A DNA stretch of 5,135 nt from Bacteroidales bacterium (GTDB taxonomy: Bacteria; Bacteroidota; Bacteroidia; Bacteroidales; JAFGXI01), in NCBI GenBank assembly GCA_026985625.1, contig JALSQC010000036.1, positions 1 to 5,135 of the forward strand, given 5' to 3'. The notes beneath the pieces were generated by a model, which searched no databases, was not told the origin of the DNA, and worked only from the letters and a program-made list of their open reading frames with translations. Below are positions 1 through 5,135 of the stretch, in pieces. The position numbers were made by a program, and so were the translations under genes. Each line of letters opens with the position of its first letter. Position 1 is the first letter of the stretch.

Positions 1-828
1 AAAGCCAATGTTACTAAAGACCAAATATCAGCAATAGCTTTTACTCGCGGACCGGGATTACTTGGTTCGTTACTCGTAGGAACATCTTTTGCAAAAGGTT
101 TTGCTCTGGCAAAAAATATTCCTTTAATAGATGTTAATCATTTGCAAGGACATATTTTAGTTCATTTTTTAAACGAGAAAAACGAGAAAAGCGAAAAGCC
201 AAAATTTCCGTTCTTATGTTTGTTAGTATCGGGCGGACACACTCAAATTGTTTTAGTTAAAGATTATTTGCAAATGGAGATAATAGGGCAAACAATAGAC
301 GATGCCGCAGGCGAAGCTTTCGATAAATGTGCAAAAGTTATGGGTTTGCCATATCCGGGAGGACCTGTTATCGATAATCTTGCAAAAAAAGGCGATATGT
401 TTAAATTTAAATTTAATAAACCAAGAATAAAAAATTACGATTATAGTTTTAGTGGACTAAAAACATCGTTCTTATATTACTTACGCGACCAAATTAAATA
501 TGACGAGAATTTTATCGAAAAAAACAAATCCGATCTGTGTGCATCGCTACAAAAAACAATAGTAGATATTTTGTTCGATAAACTTATAAAAGCAGCAAAA
601 GATTATAATATAAACGAGATAGCCATATCGGGAGGAGTATCGGCAAACTCGGCAATACGAAAATCGTTAAAATATTTTTCGCAAAAACTTAATTGGAAAA
701 TATATTTGCCAAAAATATCATATACAACCGATAATGCTGCAATGATAGCAATTACAGGATATTATAAATATTTTAAAAAAGAATTTGCATCGCAAGATAT
801 TGTTCCAAAAGCAAAAATGAACATTTAA
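1..828 (+). CDS. tsaD: tRNA N6-adenosine threonylcarbamoyltransferase TsaD (5' end missing)
   Basis: TsaD, with TsaB and TsaE, transfers the threonylcarbamoyl group from TC-AMP to A37 of ANN-decoding tRNAs in the cytoplasm, giving t6A. The frame is open from base 1 and encodes 275 residues; the family is usually about 340, so roughly 65 N-terminal residues lie upstream. Seen in order (numbered from the window edge): RGPGLLGSLLVG (16-27), the metal-binding HxxGH as NHLQGH (His47, His51), SGGHT (77-81), DDAAGEAFDK (100-109), PGGP (119-122), YSFSGLKT, SGGVSAN (210-216) and TTDNAAM (242-248), whose Asp244 should be the third metal ligand. All the ASKHA-fold signature residues expected in this part are present, so the protein looks functional. 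The TTG at 142 is an internal Leu codon inside the HxxGH motif, not a start. A Lys/Glu-rich loop after the motif contains a 9-nt tandem repeat. It probably belongs to a transcription unit separate from bamD. Confidence 0.96.
   Translation, partial: KANVTKDQISAIAFTRGPGLLGSLLVGTSFAKGFALAKNIPLIDVNHLQGHILVHFLNEKNEKSEKPKFPFLCLLVSGGHTQIVLVKDYLQMEIIGQTIDDAAGEAFDKCAKVMGLPYPGGPVIDNLAKKGDMFKFKFNKPRIKNYDYSFSGLKTSFLYYLRDQIKYDENFIEKNKSDLCASLQKTIVDILFDKLIKAAKDYNINEIAISGGVSANSAIRKSLKYFSQKLNWKIYLPKISYTTDNAAMIAITGYYKYFKKEFASQDIVPKAKMNI
172..198 (+). repeat. In-frame 9-nt tandem repeat in tsaD
   Basis: AACGAGAAA occurs twice in perfect tandem (172-180, 181-189), followed by a degenerate third copy, AGCGAAAAG (190-198). 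The reading is Asn-Glu-Lys, Asn-Glu-Lys, Ser-Glu-Lys. It lies in the surface loop between the HxxGH motif and the SGGHT strand, a place where the family tolerates length variation, so copy number changes would keep the frame and probably the function. Confidence 0.6.
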
Positions 829-880
829 AACATTAAGCAATAAAATTATTAATTTACTGTTAATATGTAAATTAGATTAT

Positions 881-897
881 ATTATAAAATTTATAAT
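881..897. repeat. Short perfect A/T inverted repeat
   Basis: ATTATAAA (881-888) and TTTATAAT (890-897) are exact reverse complements around a single A at 889. With only A-T pairs and essentially no loop, it would be a very weak RNA hairpin. It could be a protein-binding palindrome upstream of the bamD promoter, but in DNA this AT-rich such repeats arise easily by chance. Confidence 0.3.
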
Positions 898-925
898 TAT
901 AATAAAATATTAAAATTAAAAAATA

Positions 926-933
926 TATCTTTG
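926..933 (+). promoter_or_regulatory. Bacteroidota -7 promoter element (TAnnTTTG) before bamD
   Basis: TATCTTTG matches the TAnnTTTG -7 element used by the Bacteroidota primary sigma factor exactly and is followed by C, as is common. No TTTG-like -33 element is visible about 20 nt further upstream, where the DNA is only A and T. Transcription would be expected to start a few nucleotides after the box, that is at or next to the bamD ATG at 938, implying a leaderless or nearly leaderless mRNA. The position is inferred from the motif; no start site has been measured here. Confidence 0.6.
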
Positions 934-937
934 CAAA

Positions 938-1732
938 ATGTTTAAAAATAAAAACATATTTATAATCTCGGTTTTTGTCGTATTTATTATAACAAGTTGT
1001 AGCGAATTTCAAAAAGTGTTAAAAAGCTCCGACTACAATCTAAAATACGAAAAAGCCCAAGAATATTATAATAACGAAGATTATTACCGAGCACAATCGT
1101 TGCTCGAAGAATTAGTCCCTATTTTTAGAGGAACATCTAAAGCCGAAAAAGTTTATTATATGTATGCTTATTGCTTATATAATCAAGGCGAGCATATATT
1201 AGCAGGATATCATTTTAAAAATTTTGCACGAACATATCCAACATCAAAACACGTTGAAGAATGCGAATATATGTCGGCTTATTGTCAATATCTTAACTCG
1301 CCCGAACCAAGTTTAGACCAAACTTATACAAAAAAAGCAATAAACGCTTTGCAATTATTTATTAATAAATACCCAAATAGCGACAAAGTAGAAAAATGTA
1401 ATAACCTTATAGACGAACTACATAAAAAACTCGAAACAAAAGCATTTAACTCGGCAATGTTATACTACAAAATAGGCGATTACAAAGCTGCAATTACAAC
1501 ATTTAAAAACGTATTAATAAAATTTCCGGATACACATTATAGAGAAGAAATATTATTTTATATTCTAAAATCCTCGTATCTTTATGCACAAAATAGTATT
1601 ACAAAAAAACAAACAAAAAGATATAAATCGACAATAACCGAATATTATGCTTTAATTGACGAGTTTCCAAAAACAACTTACATTAAACAAGCCGAAAAAA
1701 TATTTGATAACTCTAGAAAAAATATAAAATAA
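938..1732 (+). CDS. bamD: Outer membrane protein assembly factor BamD (lipoprotein)
   Basis: BamD is the TPR lipoprotein that works with BamA at the periplasmic face of the outer membrane to fold and insert beta-barrel proteins. The 264-residue product begins with a short basic stretch, a hydrophobic segment (about 7-18) and a lipobox ending in Cys21 (ITSC), so it should be cleaved by signal peptidase II and lipidated there. The mature start, CSEFQKVLKSSDY, followed by LKYEKAQEYY, is the pattern I know from Bacteroidota BamD. Helical TPR-like repeats rich in Tyr and Ala follow (about residues 34-66, 70-103, 130-160, 170-200 and 225-258), including YPTS, YPNSDK and FPDTHY turns between helices. 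Length fits the family. ATG 938 is chosen because it gives a complete signal peptide and no other start suits it. It is the first gene of the probable operon, 5 nt before rpoZ, with no Shine-Dalgarno sequence. The older family name is ComL/YfiO-like lipoprotein. Confidence 0.93.
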   Translation: MFKNKNIFIISVFVVFIITSCSEFQKVLKSSDYNLKYEKAQEYYNNEDYYRAQSLLEELVPIFRGTSKAEKVYYMYAYCLYNQGEHILAGYHFKNFARTYPTSKHVEECEYMSAYCQYLNSPEPSLDQTYTKKAINALQLFINKYPNSDKVEKCNNLIDELHKKLETKAFNSAMLYYKIGDYKAAITTFKNVLIKFPDTHYREEILFYILKSSYLYAQNSITKKQTKRYKSTITEYYALIDEFPKTTYIKQAEKIFDNSRKNIK

Positions 1733-1737
1733 AAATT

Positions 1738-2058
1738 ATGGATTATAAAAAAACAAACGCCGTAAACACAACAATTACACGAGATTTAGATAAACTAAAT
1801 CCCGATACAAATATTTATGAAACAATAAATATTTTAGCTAAACGCTCAAACCAAATTGCATTAGAAATAGGGGAGGAATTAATCGAAAAACTCGAGAAAT
1901 TTGCATCTTATACCGACAATCTCGAAGAAAGATTCGAAAATTGGGAACAAATAGAAGTGTCGAAATTTTACGAAAAATTACCAAAACCAACACTAATAGC
2001 AATTCAAGAACTAATAGAAGGCAAAATACATTATCACTATCCTGAAAAGGATGCTTAA
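1738..2058 (+). CDS. rpoZ: DNA-directed RNA polymerase subunit omega (Bacteroidota type)
   Basis: Omega is the small RNA polymerase subunit that clamps the beta' C-terminal region and helps assembly of the core enzyme. This 106-residue protein has the hallmark N-terminal segment MDYKK followed by a TTITR stretch (11-15), then IYETINILAKRSNQIALEI (26-44), which corresponds to the conserved omega helix containing the (A/S)NQI or (A/R)RQI core. The tail (about 68-100) is typical of Bacteroidota homologues: an ENWEQIEVSKFYEKLPKP stretch, then IAIQELIEGKI. Such divergent omegas have often been left as hypothetical proteins. It is 5 nt after bamD and its last 8 nt overlap coaBC. An rpoZ–coaBC adjacency also occurs in Firmicutes (gmk-rpoZ-coaBC-priA), which supports the call. 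There is no visible Shine-Dalgarno sequence. Confidence 0.88.
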   Translation: MDYKKTNAVNTTITRDLDKLNPDTNIYETINILAKRSNQIALEIGEELIEKLEKFASYTDNLEERFENWEQIEVSKFYEKLPKPTLIAIQELIEGKIHYHYPEKDA

Positions 2059-3250
2059 AAATAAAAAAATATTACTTGGAGTATCGGGAGGTATAGCAGC
2101 ATACAAAGCAGCATACCTTACCCGCTTGTTTGTTAAAAACAATGCCGATGTTAAAATAATTATGACACCAACGGCAAAAGAATTTGTTACTCCGTTAACA
2201 TTTGCAACTTTAAGTAAAAATCCTGTTTATACTGACTTTTTTAACCCCGAGAACGGCAATTGGAATTCCCACGTAGATTTAGGTCTATGGGCAGATTTAT
2301 TTATTATTGCCCCAGCTACGGCAAATACCATTGCCAAAATGGCAAACGGCATAGCCGACAATTTATTACTTACTACATATTTGTCGGTAAAAGCACCTGT
2401 ATTTATTGCTCCTGCAATGGATTTGGATATGTATAAACACGTATCGACAAAACAAAATATAAAAAAATTAGAAACCGCCGGAGTAAATATTATTAATGCT
2501 ACAAAAGGAGAATTAGCAAGCGGATTGTGTGGCGAAGGCAGAATGCAAGACCCCGAGAATATTTTATCTGTTATTACAGACTTTTTAAATCAAAAAAAAA
2601 AATTAAAAAATAAAAAAATTCTTGTAACAGCAGGTCCTACATACGAAAAAATAGATTCGGTAAGATTTATAGGAAACTTTTCGAGTGGAAAAATGGGATA
2701 CGCAATAGCCGACGAATTAGCCAATATGGGAGCCAAAGTTAAATTAATATCAGGACCCGTAAATATTACAACAACAAATAAAAATATAGACATTATAAAA
2801 GTAACATCGGCACAAGAAATGTTCGAAAAATCAATAAAACATTTTAAAAATAGCGATGCAGGAATTTTAGCAGCAGCAGTTGCCGATTATACACCCGAAA
2901 ATTTTATAAATAAAAAAATAAAACATCAAAATAAAAATTTAACAATAAACCTAAAACCAACAAAAGATATTGCTGCAAACCTTGGTAAAATAAAAACCAA
3001 AAACCAAAAACTTATAGGATTTGCATTAGAGACAAATGACGAAATAAAAAACGCCAAAAAAAAATTAAAAAATAAAAACTTCGATTTTATAATATTAAAC
3101 TCGTTAAACGATAAAAACACAGGATTTATGTTCGATACAAATAAAATTTCTATAATAGACAAAAACAATAATATCGAAAAATTTAAGTTAAAAAATAAAA
3201 CATTAGTTGCAAAAGATATAGTTAACAAACTAATAAAAATTTTAGACTAA
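2051..3250 (+). CDS. coaBC: Bifunctional phosphopantothenoylcysteine decarboxylase / phosphopantothenate–cysteine ligase
   Basis: CoaBC (Dfp) makes 4'-phosphopantetheine for coenzyme A: CoaB joins cysteine to 4'-phosphopantothenate using CTP, and CoaC decarboxylates the product using FMN. The protein has 399 residues, the normal length. CoaC half (about 1-180): GVSGGIAAYK (10-19), His74 in SHVDLGLWAD as the expected catalytic His, APATANTIAKMANGIADNLL for FMN binding, PAMDLDMY (121-128) and Cys160 in GLCGEGRM, probably the active-site Cys. The PxMN Asn is Asp124 here. CoaB half (about 186-399): VTAGPTYEKIDSVRFIGN, then SSGKMG (192-216), AAAVADYTP (274-282), a KPTKDI stretch near 302-307, LIGFALETND (321-330) and the nucleotide-binding tail with FIILN and GFMFDTNKISII. 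A Lys/Asn-rich linker joins the halves. The start overlaps rpoZ by 8 nt; GAAAAGG sits directly against the ATG, too close for a standard ribosome binding site, so translational coupling is likely. Confidence 0.96.
   Translation: MLKNKKILLGVSGGIAAYKAAYLTRLFVKNNADVKIIMTPTAKEFVTPLTFATLSKNPVYTDFFNPENGNWNSHVDLGLWADLFIIAPATANTIAKMANGIADNLLLTTYLSVKAPVFIAPAMDLDMYKHVSTKQNIKKLETAGVNIINATKGELASGLCGEGRMQDPENILSVITDFLNQKKKLKNKKILVTAGPTYEKIDSVRFIGNFSSGKMGYAIADELANMGAKVKLISGPVNITTTNKNIDIIKVTSAQEMFEKSIKHFKNSDAGILAAAVADYTPENFINKKIKHQNKNLTINLKPTKDIAANLGKIKTKNQKLIGFALETNDEIKNAKKKLKNKNFDFIILNSLNDKNTGFMFDTNKISIIDKNNNIEKFKLKNKTLVAKDIVNKLIKILD
2592..2602 (+). repeat. A11 homopolymer tract at the CoaC/CoaB junction
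   Basis: Eleven consecutive A residues encode the end of a Gln codon and three Lys codons in the linker between the two CoaBC domains. It is the longest homopolymer I see in the window. Runs of this length can promote polymerase slippage; here a slip would end or shift the protein just after a complete CoaC domain. Confidence 0.7.
2594..2616 (+). repeat. A-rich direct repeat in coaBC, copy 1
   Basis: The pattern A9-TT-A6-T-A5 (23 nt) here is identical to 3056-3078 and in the same reading phase, each copy encoding Lys-Lys-Lys-Leu-Lys-Asn-Lys. Copy 1 is in the interdomain linker. It is probably a by-product of Lys/Asn-rich coding in an AT-rich genome. Confidence 0.5.
3056..3078 (+). repeat. 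A-rich direct repeat in coaBC, copy 2
   Basis: This is an exact copy of 2594-2616, in the same frame, inside the CoaB domain between the GFALETND motif and the FDFIILN strand. CoaB enzymes carry conserved Lys residues in this region, so the residues themselves are expected even if the DNA identity is incidental. Confidence 0.5.
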
Positions 3251-4159
3251 ATGCTAAAAAATATAATAATAATATTGCTTTTAATAATTGTTAAAAATGC
3301 TTTCTCGCAAGAGCTAAATTGCAGAGTGCAGGTTATGTCGCAACAAATACAAGGAACAAACAAAAGTGTTTTTCAAGATATGCAAAAAAGCATTTACGAG
3401 TTTATGAACAATACAAAATGGACAAATAATGTTTTTGGTGTCGAAGAACGTATAGAGTGTAACATATTAATAAATATATCAAAACAAATATCGGTTGACC
3501 AATTCGAGGGATATATGCAAATAACATCGAACCGTCCTGTTTATAACACAAATCTAAATACAATAATGATAAATTATCGCGATGGAGATATAAAATTTAC
3601 ATACGCAGAATTTCAACCTTTATTATTTAACGAAAACGCATCAAATACAAACTTGGTATCACTTTTAGCATATTATGCATATTTAATTATAGGTTTCGAT
3701 TACGACTCGTTCTCGTTAAACGGAGGCGACCCTTACTTTGCAAAAGCAAGCAAAATAGTTGATAATATGCAAAACTCAACCGAAAAAGGATGGAAATCGT
3801 TCGAGAGCCAAAAAAACAGATATTGGATAATTCATAATATTTTAGACGATGCCTACAGCCCTATTCGCGAGTTTGAGTATAAATATCACAGATTAGGCTT
3901 AGATGTAATGTCGAAAAAATTAACCGAAGGAAGAAGCGAAATAGCCGAAAGCCTTAAACTTTTACAAAAAGTTTATCGTAAAAAACCCGACCCGTTTATG
4001 CCATATTATAAAATTGTAATAGAATCAAAATCCGACGAATTTGTAAATATATTCTCGGGCTCGTTCTCCGAAGAAAAAGCACGGGTTGTAAATATACTTA
4101 AAGAAATAGACCCCGCAAACTCAAGTAAATATCAAAAAATAATGACTACTCAAAATTAG
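3251..4159 (+). CDS. Secreted DUF4835 family protein (possible type IX secretion protein PorD)
   Basis: The 302-residue protein matches my memory of the Bacteroidota DUF4835 family. Landmarks are ELNCRVQV (21-28) at the mature N-terminus, QIQGTNKSVFQDMQ, a FMNNTKWTNNVF segment, ERIECNILI, SNRPVYNTNLNT, NLVSLLAYYAYLIIGFDYDSF, GGDPYF, the stretch from GWKSFESQKNRYWII, and YKYHRLGLDVM. It has a signal peptide: basic start, a run of Ile/Leu (5-14), and likely cleavage after Ala-Phe-Ser19. There is no lipobox Cys, so it should be a soluble periplasmic or envelope-associated protein. No catalytic motif is apparent. From memory, some recent annotation calls this family PorD, a type IX secretion component; I cannot verify that here, so I give no symbol. 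Its ATG directly follows the coaBC stop (TAA-ATG, 0 nt), and recN follows 5 nt after its TAG. The fixed place between coaBC and recN recurs across the phylum. Confidence 0.88.
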   Translation: MLKNIIIILLLIIVKNAFSQELNCRVQVMSQQIQGTNKSVFQDMQKSIYEFMNNTKWTNNVFGVEERIECNILINISKQISVDQFEGYMQITSNRPVYNTNLNTIMINYRDGDIKFTYAEFQPLLFNENASNTNLVSLLAYYAYLIIGFDYDSFSLNGGDPYFAKASKIVDNMQNSTEKGWKSFESQKNRYWIIHNILDDAYSPIREFEYKYHRLGLDVMSKKLTEGRSEIAESLKLLQKVYRKKPDPFMPYYKIVIESKSDEFVNIFSGSFSEEKARVVNILKEIDPANSSKYQKIMTTQN

Positions 4160-4164
4160 TTTAT

Positions 4165-5135
4165 ATGATAAGTTCTTTGTCGGTAAAAAATTATGCTCTT
4201 ATTAAAAATATAAACGTAAACTTTAAAAAAGGTTTAAATATTATTACCGGAGAAACAGGAGCCGGAAAATCAATACTAACAGGAGCCTTATCATTATTAC
4301 TTGGAGCAAGAGCTGATTTCTCGGTTTTAAACGATAAACAAAAAAAATGTATTGTCGAAGCCGAATTTAATATTAAGAACTATAATCTTTCTGACTTTTT
4401 CGACAAAAATAATCTCGATTACGACGAAATTACAATAATTAGACGCGAAATTAATACAAATGGAAAATCAAGAGCTTTTATAAACGATACCCCGGTAAAT
4501 TTGTCGGTTTTAAAAAATTTTACCGAGAACTTAATAGATATACACTCGCAAAATCAAAATCAAATAATAAATAATAAAGATTTTACAATAAAAATACTTG
4601 ACTCTTATTGTAATTATAACGAATTACTAAAAAAATATAAAGACAATTTTAATAATTATAAAAAAACAAAAATCGAATTAATAGAATTTAAAGAAAATAT
4701 AAAAAAACAAAAAAACGATTTAGATTATTTGCAATACCAATACGAACAACTAAATAAAATAGAACTCGAAAATATTAATCAATCCGAGATAGAAGAAGAA
4801 ATAGAAAAACTATCACACGTAGAAGAAATAAAAAATGCACTCTCGCAAGCGACATTTTATCTTAACGAAACCGACGAAAACATAATATCAAACCTAAACT
4901 CAATAAAAAATACAATAGCAAAAATAAGCTCGTATTACAGCAAAGCAACCGAAATACACAACCGCTTAGAGTCTGTAATTATAGAGATTAACGATATTGC
5001 TTCGGACATAGAAATAGAAAACTCAAATCTGGAATTTAATCCCGAACTACTCGATAAACTAAATCAAACATTAGATAATATTTATTCGTTACAAACAAAA
5101 CACAATGTAAAAACAGTAGAAGAATTATTACAAAT
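4165..5135 (+). CDS. recN: DNA repair protein RecN (3' end missing)
   Basis: RecN is an SMC-like ATPase that acts early in recombinational repair of DNA double-strand breaks. The frame is open from ATG 4165 to the right edge (323 full codons); the family is usually about 550 residues, so the C-terminal part with the ABC signature and Walker B is missing. Seen: the typical start MISSLSVKNYALI; Walker A GETGAGKS (29-36) followed by a LLLGARAD stretch (44-51); IIRREINTNGKSRAFIND (91-108), a highly recognisable RecN segment; and LIDIHSQNQNQ (123-133), where most homologues have IHGQ(H/N). From about residue 150 on, the sequence is Lys/Glu/Asn-rich and helical, fitting the first arm of the coiled coil, with a non-coiled patch near 230-260. 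There is no internal stop or frameshift. It starts 5 nt after the DUF4835 stop with no Shine-Dalgarno sequence, so it is probably the last known member of this operon. No SOS-type operator is visible before it, suggesting constitutive expression with its neighbours. Confidence 0.95.
   Translation, partial: MISSLSVKNYALIKNINVNFKKGLNIITGETGAGKSILTGALSLLLGARADFSVLNDKQKKCIVEAEFNIKNYNLSDFFDKNNLDYDEITIIRREINTNGKSRAFINDTPVNLSVLKNFTENLIDIHSQNQNQIINNKDFTIKILDSYCNYNELLKKYKDNFNNYKKTKIELIEFKENIKKQKNDLDYLQYQYEQLNKIELENINQSEIEEEIEKLSHVEEIKNALSQATFYLNETDENIISNLNSIKNTIAKISSYYSKATEIHNRLESVIIEINDIASDIEIENSNLEFNPELLDKLNQTLDNIYSLQTKHNVKTVEELLQ

Larger units (their letters stand above)
829..937. other. AT-rich intergenic region between tsaD and bamD
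   Basis: This 109-nt gap is the only substantial non-coding stretch in the window. It is almost entirely A and T and has no open frame of note, no RNA gene I can recognise, and no GC-rich hairpin followed by a T run that would make a convincing intrinsic terminator for tsaD. It contains a 17-nt A/T inverted repeat and, at its right end, a Bacteroidota -7-like element. It most likely separates the tsaD transcript from the bamD operon. Confidence 0.7.

Noticed and set aside
701..708. A second TAnnTTTG match (TATATTTG) inside tsaD.
   Set aside because: It is in coding sequence encoding the Ile-Tyr-Leu strand before the TTDNAAM motif, no -33 element precedes it, and no gene starts soon after. 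Expected by chance in AT-rich DNA.
142..828. A shorter tsaD beginning at the TTG codon at 142.
   Set aside because: The frame is open back to base 1 and encodes conserved TsaD sequence (RGPGLLGSLLVG and the first metal-binding His), so TTG is an internal Leu codon and the gene is simply cut by the window edge.
841..937. Possible intrinsic terminator or small RNA in the tsaD–bamD gap.
   Set aside because: The only inverted repeats are made of A-T pairs with tiny loops and no following T run; nothing resembles a stable stem or a known RNA family.
2590..2793. Reverse-strand open frame of 67 codons inside coaBC.
   Set aside because: It lies opposite conserved CoaB motifs, its Phe/Leu/Ile-rich product mirrors Lys/Asn-rich coding on the other strand, and it has no recognisable family or promoter.
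2594..3078. The pair of identical 23-nt A-rich repeats as a recombination or regulatory element.
   Set aside because: They are in the same reading phase, encode Lys/Leu/Asn at places where such residues are expected, and similar Leu-Lys-Asn-Lys stretches recur at the protein start and near its end, so low-complexity coding explains them.
2926..3228. Reverse-strand open frame of 100 codons inside coaBC.
   Set aside because: It is again antisense to Lys/Asn-rich CoaB sequence; the Phe-rich hydrophobic product is what the reverse complement of A-rich codons gives. No independent support.
1..5135. Search for CRISPR repeats, tRNA or rRNA genes, insertion sequences, defence or toxin genes.
   Set aside because: No spaced direct repeats, no tRNA-like segments, no transposase, and nearly all of the sequence is accounted for by six housekeeping-type genes.

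Overview
The window looks like a stretch of core chromosome from a very AT-rich member of the Bacteroidota. Four things point there: the gene order bamD – rpoZ – coaBC – DUF4835 – recN, which I know as a conserved Bacteroidota cluster; a DUF4835 protein, a family I know only from that phylum; a Bacteroidota-type -7 promoter element (TAnnTTTG) directly before bamD; and no convincing Shine-Dalgarno sequence before any gene. Genus cannot be read from the sequence. All genes are on the + strand and nothing suggests recent transfer or a mobile element.

Layout. Positions 1-828 hold the 3' four fifths of tsaD (tRNA t6A synthesis), whose start lies upstream of the window. Positions 829-937 are the only real intergenic gap: almost pure A/T, with a short A/T inverted repeat and a -7-like element ending 4 nt before bamD. 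From 938 to the right edge runs a tightly packed set of genes that is probably one operon: bamD (outer-membrane assembly lipoprotein), rpoZ (Bacteroidota-type RNA polymerase omega), coaBC (bifunctional coenzyme A synthesis enzyme), a secreted DUF4835 protein (possibly the type IX secretion protein called PorD), and recN (DNA repair ATPase), which is cut by the right edge after 323 codons. Junctions are 5 nt, an 8-nt overlap, 0 nt and 5 nt.

The genes belong to different housekeeping processes (envelope assembly, transcription, cofactor synthesis, probably secretion, recombination repair). Their shared feature is co-expression rather than one pathway. The least explained member is the DUF4835 gene.

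I found no previously undescribed system. The points worth a second look are the apparently leaderless bamD promoter, the uncharacterised secreted protein fixed between coaBC and recN, an A11 tract at the CoaC/CoaB domain junction, an Asn-to-Asp change in the CoaC PxMNxxM motif, and a strong codon-context preference for C-ending codons before GA. All stops seen are TAA or TAG.
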